NCBI GenBank assembly: GCA_002049455.2
Contig: KV918811.1
Location: forward strand, 62,001-126,000
Reading direction: 5' to 3'
DNA from: Porphyra umbilicalis
Taxonomy: Eukaryota > Rhodophyta > Bangiophyceae > Bangiales > Bangiaceae
DNA length: 64,000 nucleotides
Shown here one piece after another: positions 54,289 through 63,058 of the stretch (position 1 is the first letter of the stretch; every line of letters starts with the position of its first letter). The notes below the pieces were generated by a model. The model saw nothing but the letters and a program-made list of their open reading frames with translations. It did not search any database and was not told the origin of the DNA. The position numbers and the translations under genes are program-made.

Positions 54289-56930
54289 TGAAGGCCAGTA
54301 GTATGCCCTAGCATTGTGTAATACATCCGGTTCATACCAGGATGGGCGGCCACGGTTGCGTGGTGCTCAAGGGTCAACACGCGTTCGCGTAGAGACTTTG
54401 GAATAACCAGTTGATTGCCGTAAGGCGCACGGCGGTACAGAGCGTGATGCTCATCGCGGAAGAAGGCCTTGGCCGTTCCGCGCTCCACGCGAGTGGACAT
54501 CTCGACGCAGAAGTCGCCTGTTTGTTGTGCTTCGACAACATCTTCGAACTCCACCGGTTCCGGTGTGTCGGTACCCGTGTACCTCCCCGTTCTTAAGCCG
54601 TTGGCCGTCTCGGCCAATGCCAGACAAGGTATATCGTCATGGATATCTTCTGGCGGCGCCACCGTAGAGGCGCGCGACAGGAAGTCGGGCAAGTGGTGCG
54701 ATGCACCTGGTTTATAAACCATATCGAATGTGTATTCGCAGAGGCGAAGTCGCCATCGCATCAAGCGTCCGCTTGAGTCGGTCGTGCTGTAGATCCAGCT
54801 AAGTGCTTGGTGATCCGTTCGGATGAGGAACCGTTGCCCGTCGAGGAAGTGCCTCAACTTGAGGACAGCCCACACGACGCCAAGGCATTCTCGCTCCGTG
54901 GTGGAGTAGTTTTGCTCTGCAGCAGTAAGTTCTCGGCTCCAATACCCGACAGGGTGAAGCAGTTCGCCCGGCTCCTCTGGGAGGAGGGTACAACAAACTT
55001 GGTCGGCGCATGCGTCTACGTCAACGACGAGCTTCCGATTGGCCTTCGGCAAGGCAAGTACCGGTGGGCACAACAGTGCGTTGCGAAGGTCCTCGAAGGC
55101 GGCGATAGCCACGTCCGTCGGAGGTGGTAAATCCGGTGGGATCTCGGCCCTAGTCAGAACGTTCAGGGGCTTTGCTCGTTTGGCAAAGTCTTTGACAAAC
55201 CGTCGATAGACGTTGCACATGCCCAAGAAGCTTTTCAGCTGGGTCTTTGTGGTTGGGAACTTGGCATGCGTCAGAGCATCCACGTTCTTGTTGTGCACGT
55301 GCAGTTGCCCGGGGCGGACAATGTGTCCTAGGTACTCGACCTCGTCGGAGAACCACGTGCACGTTTCCAAGTTGAGGGTGACCCCGGCTTCTCGGAGACG
55401 GTGAAGAACCGTGTCAACGTCTTTGACGTGTTGTTCCGCGTTTGCGGAGAAGATGATGACATCGTCTAAGTAGACAAGGCATATCTGCCACTTCAAGCCC
55501 GAGAGGATAATATCGAACGCGCGCTGAAAGGTAGCGGGCGCGTTCGTCAAGCCGAAAGGCATGGATAACCAGTGGTATATACCACAGTGCGTCGTGAACG
55601 CCGTCTTCTCTTGGTCGTCCTTGCGTAGGGGTACTTGCCAGTACCCCGCGGTGCAGTCGAGAGACGTGAACACCTGGGCATCTCCCAAGGAGTCGAGGTA
55701 GTCCTCCATGCGAGGCAAGGGATAAGTATCCTTCTTGGTGATGTTGTTTAACCGACGATAGTCGACACAGAATCGGGCTTTGCCGTTCTTCTTTGGTACA
55801 ATTACCACGGGGCTTGCCCAAGCACTATGGCTAGGGGAAATGACGTTGAGCTTCAACATCTTGTTGATCCGATCAGCGATGATCTGCGGTTTGAACGGCC
55901 CGGTGCGGTAGGGTTGGGCCCGTATGGGCAGAGCGTCGGGAGGAGTGACGATGGCGTGCTCCGTAGCACGGATGACGCCAAGGGTTCCATCCCACATAGA
56001 CGAATGCGTCTTAAGCATGTCTCGAATCTGCTTGTGCAGGTACTCGGGTGCCTCACTGAGGTCGAGGTCCTCGAGTGGGTCACGACTCGCGTCGTCCGAT
56101 GGGTTATCGGATCCACCCTGTGGGGTGTTGTCATCCAAGACGGCGGAAAGCATCGGCCCTTGGTAGGGTTCTGCGAACCCCAAGGTTGAGTTCTTGCGAA
56201 CAATGACTTGGTCCTTGCCGAAGTTGCATAACTTGACCAGGAATGGTTCGTCCGGTTTGACGATGGCGATGCCGCGGGCGACTGCCATGGACTTGTGTCG
56301 GCACAACCGAATGTTCGGTGTGATGGTAACCATACCAGGGGTGTCGCACGTGGCCATGATCCACTCCTCCTTGTGTCCGTTGACAGGCACCTGTTTGCAG
56401 GCTCGAGCCCGAGCGGATTTTTCTTGCCAGTGGCGGTCCCACGCGCTGTCGTTAAGACAAGCTAAGATCGGCGTTGGCCGAGGTTGTTCTTCCGTGCAGC
56501 GCACGTGCTCTTGCCAGAAGGTCTTGCGCAAGCGCGGCAAGATGCCCTCGATGTTTTGTTCAATGAACTCGGTGCCAAGAATGCACAGGACTGACAAGTT
56601 GTCGGAAACGAGGAATCGGTCAAACAGACGCACACCTCCGGTGTCTACATACAGATGTATGGCATACTTCTTCACAAGGCGATTGTTGTTTGCATCTCGG
56701 ATGCGCGGAAGCGTAGTCAACTCTTCGGCGTAAGCCATCCAGTTCGAAGGGAGAACACTAGTTCGCACTACGTTCACCCCGGCGCCCGAGTCTAAGAAAG
56801 GGCGGCAACTTCGCATTACGCGCAGGCATGGGCCTAATGTGGCTGCGGTCTCGTAGTGCCGAAGGGCACGACGTAAGAGTCTTGTCACCGTACGCTTTCG
56901 CGTTCCGCCGGGCAACCCCAAGTCGGGCAC
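54282..56930 (-). CDS. Protease, reverse transcriptase and RNase H (LTR element)
   Basis: A protease-like segment with an FLDSGAGVNVVRTSVLP active-site region lies near the N-terminus. The reverse transcriptase follows, with FCVDYRRLNNITKKDTYPLP, FTSLDCTAGYWQVPLRKDDQ, MPFGLTNAPATFQRAFD and the YLDD box in ICLVYLDDVIIFS. The RNase H region includes LVVDVDACADQVCCTLLPEE and TERECLGVVWAVLKLRHFLD. Order and motifs are typical of Ty3/gypsy pol. Confidence 0.93.
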   Translation of the reverse strand: MPDLGLPGGTRKRTVTRLLRRALRHYETAATLGPCLRVMRSCRPFLDSGAGVNVVRTSVLPSNWMAYAEELTTLPRIRDANNNRLVKKYAIHLYVDTGGVRLFDRFLVSDNLSVLCILGTEFIEQNIEGILPRLRKTFWQEHVRCTEEQPRPTPILACLNDSAWDRHWQEKSARARACKQVPVNGHKEEWIMATCDTPGMVTITPNIRLCRHKSMAVARGIAIVKPDEPFLVKLCNFGKDQVIVRKNSTLGFAEPYQGPMLSAVLDDNTPQGGSDNPSDDASRDPLEDLDLSEAPEYLHKQIRDMLKTHSSMWDGTLGVIRATEHAIVTPPDALPIRAQPYRTGPFKPQIIADRINKMLKLNVISPSHSAWASPVVIVPKKNGKARFCVDYRRLNNITKKDTYPLPRMEDYLDSLGDAQVFTSLDCTAGYWQVPLRKDDQEKTAFTTHCGIYHWLSMPFGLTNAPATFQRAFDIILSGLKWQICLVYLDDVIIFSANAEQHVKDVDTVLHRLREAGVTLNLETCTWFSDEVEYLGHIVRPGQLHVHNKNVDALTHAKFPTTKTQLKSFLGMCNVYRRFVKDFAKRAKPLNVLTRAEIPPDLPPPTDVAIAAFEDLRNALLCPPVLALPKANRKLVVDVDACADQVCCTLLPEEPGELLHPVGYWSRELTAAEQNYSTTERECLGVVWAVLKLRHFLDGQRFLIRTDHQALSWIYSTTDSSGRLMRWRLRLCEYTFDMVYKPGASHHLPDFLSRASTVAPPEDIHDDIPCLALAETANGLRTGRYTGTDTPEPVEFEDVVEAQQTGDFCVEMSTRVERGTAKAFFRDEHHALYRRAPYGNQLVIPKSLRERVLTLEHHATVAAHPGMNRMYYTMLGHTTGLQW

Positions 56931-56935
56931 CCGGC

Positions 56936-57628
56936 CTAGACATTTTTCGAGTCGTCCACGGCGTCGGCCGGATGCTCGACCTCGTCTTCCTCGACGTTAC
57001 CGTCAGCAAGGGCATGAACGCCGATAGGCGGTTGCCGACGCTCGCGAGGGCGATAAGGCTCGGCACACTGTGCGGCGAAGTGCCCCGGCTTGTTACAGTT
57101 GTAACAGATGTCAGCCCGATTGGCTTGAGGGACGGCGGCCCGAGGGGGCGGCGGGGTGCGAACCGGTGTGAGCGGTCGTTTCGTCGTCGTCCGCTGGTCT
57201 TGTGTCGCGTAAGCGACTTTGATCGCCGTTGGGCGGGTCATCTTGAGTTGCAAACGCAACTTGTTCGTACCGTCCCAATACATCTGGGCGGTGGCGACCG
57301 TCTCAGGCAGGGTTCGGTCGGGGAACTGGTCGTTCAGTACCCGGACGTGCGCTTGCACAAGGTCCGAAAGACCAGTGATGAAGACGTCCTTAACGTCTTG
57401 GATGTAGAACAAACCGTTCAGGAGGTCGCATTGCGTTTCCACGCGATGACCAAAGGCCGTGGGCGCCTCGTTGTCTTGTTGCTTCATCGTATTGCTGTCT
57501 TGATAGGCGTTGGCCATATTTGCGTGTGTCGCATACTTCGAAAGAAGCCAGTTGACGGCATCTCCGTAGGTACGGATGGCGTAACGCTTACGTCCGAGGG
57601 TGCTGTTAAGCGCGCCGGAGAAGGCCAT
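56936..57628 (-). CDS. Gag-like frame with CCHC zinc knuckle (LTR element)
   Basis: The first two thirds resemble a retrotransposon gag domain (YQDSNTMKQQDNEAPTAFGH, LLNGLFYIQDVKDVFITGLS). A zinc knuckle follows (CYNCNKPGHFAAQC), as in nucleocapsid. It lies directly before the pol frame. Confidence 0.85.
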   Translation of the reverse strand: MAFSGALNSTLGRKRYAIRTYGDAVNWLLSKYATHANMANAYQDSNTMKQQDNEAPTAFGHRVETQCDLLNGLFYIQDVKDVFITGLSDLVQAHVRVLNDQFPDRTLPETVATAQMYWDGTNKLRLQLKMTRPTAIKVAYATQDQRTTTKRPLTPVRTPPPPRAAVPQANRADICYNCNKPGHFAAQCAEPYRPRERRQPPIGVHALADGNVEEDEVEHPADAVDDSKNV

Positions 57629-57646
57629 CTTGGCGTTGCCGGCTAG

Positions 57647-58417
57647 TCAGAAGACTATAAGCGGAAGGGCTTGACCATGCGTCAGCCCAGCCGCGTCGCA
57701 TGCGCGGAGAAGGGTCGTCAAGAACGTGAAGATGCCTAAGGGCAGGGCTCCCGTGAATGGCTGTTGCCCATGGAACGCTCCGTCCAAACGTTTGTTGAGA
57801 CGGTGCGACCGCTGTGCCTCTTTAGGCGTATTCGTCAGTTGACAGCGGATCAGGAAGTACGTCCTGTAGTCCAGGAGTGTCTTGAAGCGGCTATTAGCCG
57901 GGCGGATCACCTTGATCCTATCGGCTTTTTCAAGTCGCTCCTTCCGTTTGGTGGGGGGCGCGGGGCGCTTGCGCGCGGCCGCGTCCGATTCGCTCAAGCT
58001 GTCGCTCGGCGAGGACCCACTTGGGGGCGACGGCGGGTGTGGGGGCCCGTGGCTATCGTCCGAAGAGGACGTGTCCGTCGCGTTGGGGTTGTCGTCGTCT
58101 GACGACGTCGGGCCTGACCCAGAGGCGGAATCGTCGGAAGATGAGGAAAGCGCGGCGTTATCCGGAGCGTCCTTGCGGACGGACTTGTCCTTAATCACCT
58201 TGCTCGTCTTCTTGACGTCCTTGGTCTTGTCGCCCGACTGGCGGCGAGACTTAGCCACACGGCGTTCCTCCTCATGGGAGTCGACCTTGCGCAGGGCCTC
58301 GACGTCGTCGACCAACTTGTCATTGGCTCGCGCCAGAGACTCGTTAGTCTGTTCTTGGGCCGTTAGGCGTCGCTGAAGTGCTTCAACGGCCGCCTTCAGG
58401 CTCTCCACCACCTGCAT
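57647..58417 (-). CDS. Upstream gag-like frame with coiled coil (LTR element)
   Basis: It begins with a coiled-coil segment (LKAAVEALQRRLTAQEQTNE), continues through a lysine-rich and a Ser/Asp-rich low-complexity linker, and ends in an alpha-helical segment (RFKTLLDYRTYFLIRCQLTN). Its place after the primer-binding site and before the zinc-knuckle frame suggests the N-terminal part of the gag region. Confidence 0.7.
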   Translation of the reverse strand: MQVVESLKAAVEALQRRLTAQEQTNESLARANDKLVDDVEALRKVDSHEEERRVAKSRRQSGDKTKDVKKTSKVIKDKSVRKDAPDNAALSSSSDDSASGSGPTSSDDDNPNATDTSSSDDSHGPPHPPSPPSGSSPSDSLSESDAAARKRPAPPTKRKERLEKADRIKVIRPANSRFKTLLDYRTYFLIRCQLTNTPKEAQRSHRLNKRLDGAFHGQQPFTGALPLGIFTFLTTLLRACDAAGLTHGQALPLIVF

Positions 58418-58790
58418 CTGCCCAGAGGCGGCTTGATCCGCGGGGATGGGAGGAGTTGGAGCACCGTCCGTGGGGGCGTCGGAGGCGGCAGGAGTGCCTT
58501 ATCCCCCGCCCGGCGGCCGGTAGCCAGATGGCAACTTGCCGTCTCTGGCTCGCCGAGTGCCGCCGGTACCACCAGTAGACATACTGGGACTTGAACAAAG
58601 TGTTCCGACTTGGCTTACGCCCTGCGCGCCAACGTCGGAGATCTCAACCGTGATGCCCCCGGCACCACGCCCACAAGTCGATGGCTTACGCCCTGCGCGC
58701 CAAGAGACCGTATCGACACCGTCAAAATGCCACGAGGCAGCGAGAAAGTTCTCGGGGACACCGTGCCGCGAGGCACGATGAAGGCGAGGG

Positions 58791-58810
58791 TATCCCCTGC
58801 TGCTCCACCA
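58791..58810 (-). other. Primer-binding site of the LTR element
   Basis: On the minus strand, two bases inside the 5' LTR, the sequence TGGTGGAGCAGCAGGGG starts with TGG, the complement of the tRNA CCA end. It is followed by a further three bases of plausible pairing. The primer tRNA species was not identified. Confidence 0.7.
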
Positions 58811-58812
58811 AA

Positions 58813-59205
58813 TGTGGTATTAATAACGTTAGATAAATTACCAGTGTACTGAGACCGACCGTAGCCAAGCAATAAAGCGAGTTCTATCGCCGTCGCGGCG
58901 AGGAAGAAGACCTTTTGTTGAAGGGTATCCGATGGGGAGCCGGGTGGTGCCCGTGACGGCGACCCCGGACCCACGGTGGTTTAATATAAACAACGGCACT
59001 GGTCGATCGACCATCCGATCAAGCGATCGTAATGAGTGCCGGCAGACAGATAAGACAGGCAAGCCAACAAGCAATAAAAAATAATCAATGCGGCAGTAAC
59101 CCCCCAAAGGGCGTGCCACAAGCCGAGTCACACAAATCCGTGGATTCAGCCAGTCAAGGGGGCTACTCGTGGCTAATTGCCAATTGGGAGCAGAGATATG
59201 CTACA
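58813..59205 (-). repeat. LTR (5' LTR of the element)
   Basis: The 393-bp partner of the LTR at 48,850-49,242. It lies next to the primer-binding site, so it is the 5' LTR in the sense of gag-pol. Confidence 0.9.
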
Positions 59206-59210
59206 CCGGT

Positions 59211-59911
59211 GGCCGCCTCGCAACCAGTCCTACACGCTGAACGGGACAAGTCGCACGCTGCCGTACAACCTGATGGATGGCATTTACCCGCGATATGCCT
59301 TCCTCATGTCCCCGCACCCCATGCCCTCCACTTAGGAGCAAAAGTTCCCTAACCGCCTGCAGCAGGTGGTCCGCAAGGACTTGGAGCGCCTGTTTGGTAT
59401 CCTGACGCAACGCTTCCACGTCGTGCTCCACCCTGGGCGCTATCAGTCGGTTAAGATGCTGGTCCTAACCTTCAAAGCGATCTGTATACTGCACAAAATG
59501 TGTGTTGAAAGCCGCCGCGAGGGCTTTTTGAGCCGCCGCAGACACGCAGAGGGACCTAACGGGGGGGGGGGTGCTGATGCTGTGGATGGTGACGACGAGG
59601 GATCTGGGAGTGAGGACGGCAACGGACATGATGGTGGGCCAGCTGGCGGTGGCGGCAGTGGACATGGTGGTGGGGCGGACGTCGGGGCGAGTGCTGCCGC
59701 CGGGGGGGCTGCACTTGGCGGCGCACACGCCGGCGCCAACGCGCCCCTCCTCATCAACCCTGTCGAGCAGCCGCCAGCGGGCGGCATGTCCTCCGTCTTG
59801 GACGCCTGGGGCGAGACTCGCAATGTTGCTGATCACGAACAACTTCGTGCTGACCTCACCGCACATGTTTGGAACTATCGCGATGAATTATTGACGCCGT
59901 ACCTTCCGTAG
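59211..59911 (+). pseudogene. PIF/Harbinger transposase, 3' part
   Basis: This continues the transposase interrupted at 48,849. It reads SYTLNGTSRTLPYNLMDGIY, then after an in-frame TAG at 59,333 EQKFPNRLQQVVRKDLERLF, GILTQRFHVVLHP and LTFKAICILHKMCVESRREG. The RKDLERLFG motif carries the third catalytic acidic residue of the family. A Gly/Asp/Ala-rich tail runs to a stop at 59,911. The family usually ends soon after the LHKM motif, so the tail of about 130 residues is an extension. Confidence 0.85.
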
Positions 59912-61072
59912 AGCGACAGCAGGTGACATACAATGGTTTTTTTTCCCCCGTTGGGCAGGTTTTTTTTGTCCATCGCACGTGAACCAGAGGGCCGAAGTCA
60001 ATAGCGCCACGGTTAGAACCGGCGTGACCGGCCGAGCGCGCGGCTGGAGCTCCAGTTCGGCGGGGACCTGTGGGAACATCCCGTCGCCCTTGCCACCCGC
60101 GCGGCCGCCAAGCCGCCGCGTTCACAATGTCCACGCCGCGTCGTCGCCTGGTCACGCGCCGCGTGGCCACAAGCGGCAGGTCCACCACACGCATCGGGCC
60201 ATGCGCGATACGGAGAGACAGCCGCCGGTCAGAGGCGGCCTCGCCAGCGCCGGCGCAACGCCGCGCTCCGGCACTCCCTCGCAGCGTGCCGCCCTCTGCC
60301 GCTCGCGCGTGCTCCCGTCCTGTTCGCCGCCGTCTGCCGCGCGCGCGTGCTTCCTCCCTGTCGGCGACCCGTTTCGCATGCCAGTGCTCCCTCCTGGCCC
60401 GCCGCACTGGCCCGCGCCCGTGCTCCCGCGCGGCGCGCCGCCCCGTTCCGCGCGCGCGCGCTCCCTCGCGGCGCGCCGCCATCCGTCGCACGCGCGTGCT
60501 CTCCCCTGGTCCTCCGCCCCCTGCCGCACGCGCTTGCTCCCTTGCAGTGCGGCGACCAGATCCACTCGCGCGCGCTCCCTGGCGGTGCGCCTCCTCGTTC
60601 TGCGCGCGCTGTGGGCGTGCGCCCGCCACCCCGTGCGCTGGCTCCTGCTGTGGCCGCCCCCCATGCCCGCCTGGCCCTGCCTCTAGATTTCTCGCCCTGT
60701 CCTCCCCGCGCGTGCGAGAGGGTTGCTGCTTTTTTATTTGTGTGGGGGTGTAGGGGATGGGTGCTAGGTGATGAAGTCTGGCGGGTCGGGGGGACGTACA
60801 GTTAGTTGTGATAGGGGGTGGTATTGTCAGATGGCGACGAGTGGTGCGAGTGTGTCGCCGTGCCCTTTGCTGCAGACGCAGGCGGCGCCTGTTTTGTGTG
60901 TTCCCTGCTGGAGCTGATACACCACCTTTCGCCACACCGGACAAAAGAGTGGAGAACTGGTGAAGGGGACGAGTACTGCAAAGTGCGTAGGAAAAAAAAA
61001 ACCTGCCGAGTAAAGAAAAAAAAACCATCGCTGCGACAATCAACTAACATGGATGCGCAACCGCAATACACA
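59912..61072. other. Region between the transposase and the Myb-like gene
   Basis: It contains the 3' end of the transposase, a degenerate ~39-bp minisatellite (listed separately) and A/T runs at about 60,991-61,024. No independent gene was recognised. Confidence 0.5.
60277..60620. repeat. Degenerate ~39-bp minisatellite, about nine units
   Basis: The units share a core of the form cgcgcgtgctcccNNNNNg followed by cgccgcc and ctgccg. Length is mostly 38-39 bp, close to 13 codons. On the minus strand the units would read as repeated REHARA-type peptides, but no start or family supports a protein. Confidence 0.6.
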
Positions 61073-61498
61073 TTACAGTCTCTTCACGGCCTCAGTGCTG
61101 TTGGAGGTGCTGCCCTCGTTGCTATCGTCAAGATCGCGTGTGGTCCGCAGCTTGCGGACGAGGACAGCCTTCGCTGCCACAGTCTTGGAGGCCTGTGCTT
61201 TGCGGCCAGTCACAGATGCGCGTTGTCCTGGACGCTCCGCCCGGCTAGTCGCCGTCCGCGCCGCCGGTACAGACAGAGCTGCTGCGGCAGCTGTGCCGGG
61301 CGCCGCCGGGGCTCCAAGCGCCGGCGGAGCCGGTGCTCCGGCGGCAGGGCTGGCATCTGGCGGCGCAATGAACGAGAAGTCGTGCACACCGAGACTGCCC
61401 ACGCCGCCATTCAGACCGTCCACAAACTCGTCCACATCCGCAGCACCCCCCGCACCACTAGTCGACCCCACTGATACACCAGCGCTCTGCAGCATCAT
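61073..61498 (-). CDS. Possible C-terminal exon of the Myb/SANT-like gene
   Basis: The frame starts MMLQSAGVSVGSTSGAGGAA and includes DVDEFVDGLNGGVGSLGVHD and a basic Ala-rich tail (TGRKAQASKTVAAKAVLVRK) to a stop at 61,073. It begins two bases after the stop codon at 61,500. The composition is protein-like. A very short intron (CGA/GTCAGCA to CTGCAG/AGC) could link it to the upstream gene, but an intron of about 43 nt is small, so it may be separate or spurious. Confidence 0.4.
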   Translation of the reverse strand: MMLQSAGVSVGSTSGAGGAADVDEFVDGLNGGVGSLGVHDFSFIAPPDASPAAGAPAPPALGAPAAPGTAAAAALSVPAARTATSRAERPGQRASVTGRKAQASKTVAAKAVLVRKLRTTRDLDDSNEGSTSNSTEAVKRL

Positions 61499-61499
61499 A

Positions 61500-62929
61500 T
61501 TAACGACAGCTTAGTGGTAGCGTGCTGACTCGGGCGTGTTTCGCATCGATGGCGACTCGAAACAGCAAAGGGCGGTGCGCTGTCAGCTCGGCCAGCGCGC
61601 TCATGCTCGCCTGCACCTGCTTCTCATACTGCATGTCCTCGAGGCGCGCCGCTTCGGTGGCCTTGACGCCACCCGGGCGCCGTTGAAGACCGCCATTGCT
61701 TTTGTTGACGCCGCCGCCGCTCCCGCAGCCGGTATCGTCGTTCGACGTGGTATCGACGTCCGGCCCGTAGATCGCCAGGTTGGCGGCGCCGTTAAACTTG
61801 TTGCTCTGACGGAGCACCCTCCAGCAAGCCACCCACTTGCAGTGCGCCAGCTTCGTCTTGCGCTTGCGCGTCGATTCCTATCGATTTTCCTTTTCGCTGT
61901 CAGTGCGGATAGCGTCGAACACGTCCAGCGATCAGTAGCGAGCAACGGCACCGCTGATAATGTCGTCCGCCGTGAGGTTGCCGGTCGTTGGAATCGCCTT
62001 TACAGCCGGGTAGTGCGGGGTGAAAGTACTCACATCCGTGCGGATCCGCTTGAACTGCTTCTCGAGGGCACTTGCGTTACGCTCCACGCGCATGGGCCCC
62101 TTCTTGTGCATCTTGTCTTCCCACCCCTTATGCCCCGCCGCCCACAGATCATCCTTGCTCCGACTCGTTCCGTGCACAGCGTCAGTAGACACATGAACAT
62201 AGGCCTCGCAGAGAGGGACGCGGTCGTCATCCGTCCACTCCAAACTCGACCCCATGCTCTTGGGAGGATCGTAGGCTACTGAAGGTAGGGCAGCGGCGGG
62301 AACAAAGGGACCACTCGAAGAGTCTGTCCTGCCACAAGGACGAGTTGATAGGCCGTAGAAGGGGGCGCTTGAGGCCCCTGCACCGCGTACAGAGGAAGGC
62401 ACCAGAGGTCCTGTGGCGTCTGCTGCGGCAACTGCTGCGGTGGCGCGGGCAACCAGGTCCAAGACGTGGAGGTGTTCCGCGACGACGGGTGCGTCAGCAC
62501 CTACTCGTACCCTTGCGGCGCTGGATGAATCGCGCCGGGGTCGCCCCGCCAGGATGACTGCGCTCCAGGCGCCAGATAACCGGTCGGAGGGCGTGCAGCG
62601 TGTGACGACGGCGGGGCGTCCTCGTACCACCCCAGATGCGACGAGAAGCACGGAGGACCAGAAGGGGGCCCCGGTGAACGACTATGCGGGCTGCAGGGGC
62701 GGTGATTGTCGGAACCCCCAGGCGCGGACGGGTAGCGTCCGGGCGGGCCAAAAGGGCCCGGCGGCCGGCGCGGCGAGGTCCATGAGCGGCGGTAGTCATC
62801 ACCCCGAGGCGCGGACGGGTGGCGCCTGGTCGGGCCAGGAGGGCCCGGCGGATGGCGCGGCGGACTGAACGGACGGAAGAAGTTGCCGCCCCTCGGCGGG
62901 TCACGACCAGGGGTTGTCAGGATATGCAT
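61500..62929 (-). CDS. Myb/SANT-like DNA-binding protein, probable Harbinger partner protein
   Basis: The ATG at 62,929 starts a proline-rich exon (MHILTTPGRDPPRGGNFFRP) with two copies of a ~90-bp repeat (RHPSAPRGDDYRR and RYPSAPGGSDNHR). A likely intron at 62,329-62,510 (GTACGAG donor, GTGGCAG acceptor) bypasses an in-frame stop and joins to TDSSSGPFVPAAALPSVAYD in phase 2. The domain follows: SSLEWTDDDRVPLCEAYVHV, MRVERNASALEKQFKRIRTD, FTPHYPAVKAIPTTGNLTAD, then CKWVACWRVLRQSNKFNGAA and GVKATEAARLEDMQYEKQVQ. This is the Myb/SANT-like type often annotated with NAM-associated C-terminal domains in plants. Two in-frame stops at 61,878-61,934 need a second short intron (about 69 nt, weak donor) or mark decay. 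PIF/Harbinger elements encode a Myb-like second protein, and this gene lies convergent to the transposase at 48,016-59,911. Confidence 0.6.
62329..62510 (-). other. Probable intron of the Myb/SANT-like gene (182 nt)
   Basis: The donor is CAAGG/GTACGAG and the acceptor CCTTGTGGCAG/GAC on the minus strand. The splice is phase 2 and removes an in-frame TAG. The excised sequence still has protein-like composition in one frame, so retention or another acceptor is possible. Confidence 0.5.
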
Positions 62930-63058
62930 TTCGAGGCGAAATAGGATATGGATACACGCCGATGCGGTGTATCTGATTACGGATAAATCGCGTAACCAAG
63001 ATCCGGATGCGGATATCTGCCTCCGAAACCGGATTATTACGTAGATGGTGCTTTGCTG
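62930..63058. other. Upstream flank of the Myb/SANT-like gene with GGATA-type repeats
   Basis: Several imperfect ggatatgg, cggataaa and cggatatc motifs occur between 62,940 and 63,040. The region lies just upstream of the start at 62,929 and may include its promoter. No longer structure was seen. Confidence 0.4.

Larger units (their letters stand above)
48850..59205 (-). mobile_element. Ty3/gypsy chromovirus LTR retrotransposon (10.36 kb)
   Basis: The element is bounded by two 393-bp direct LTRs beginning TG and ending CA. It is flanked on both sides by the 5-bp target duplication CCGGT (48,845-48,849 and 59,206-59,210). It reads leftward: LTR, primer-binding site, gag-like frames, protease/reverse transcriptase/RNase H, integrase with chromodomain, then two frames of opposite orientation and the second LTR. 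The LTRs differ at roughly ten positions, so the insertion is fairly young. It looks largely whole, with its main frames still open and at most a couple of possible breaks. It inserted inside a Harbinger transposase gene. Confidence 0.95.
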
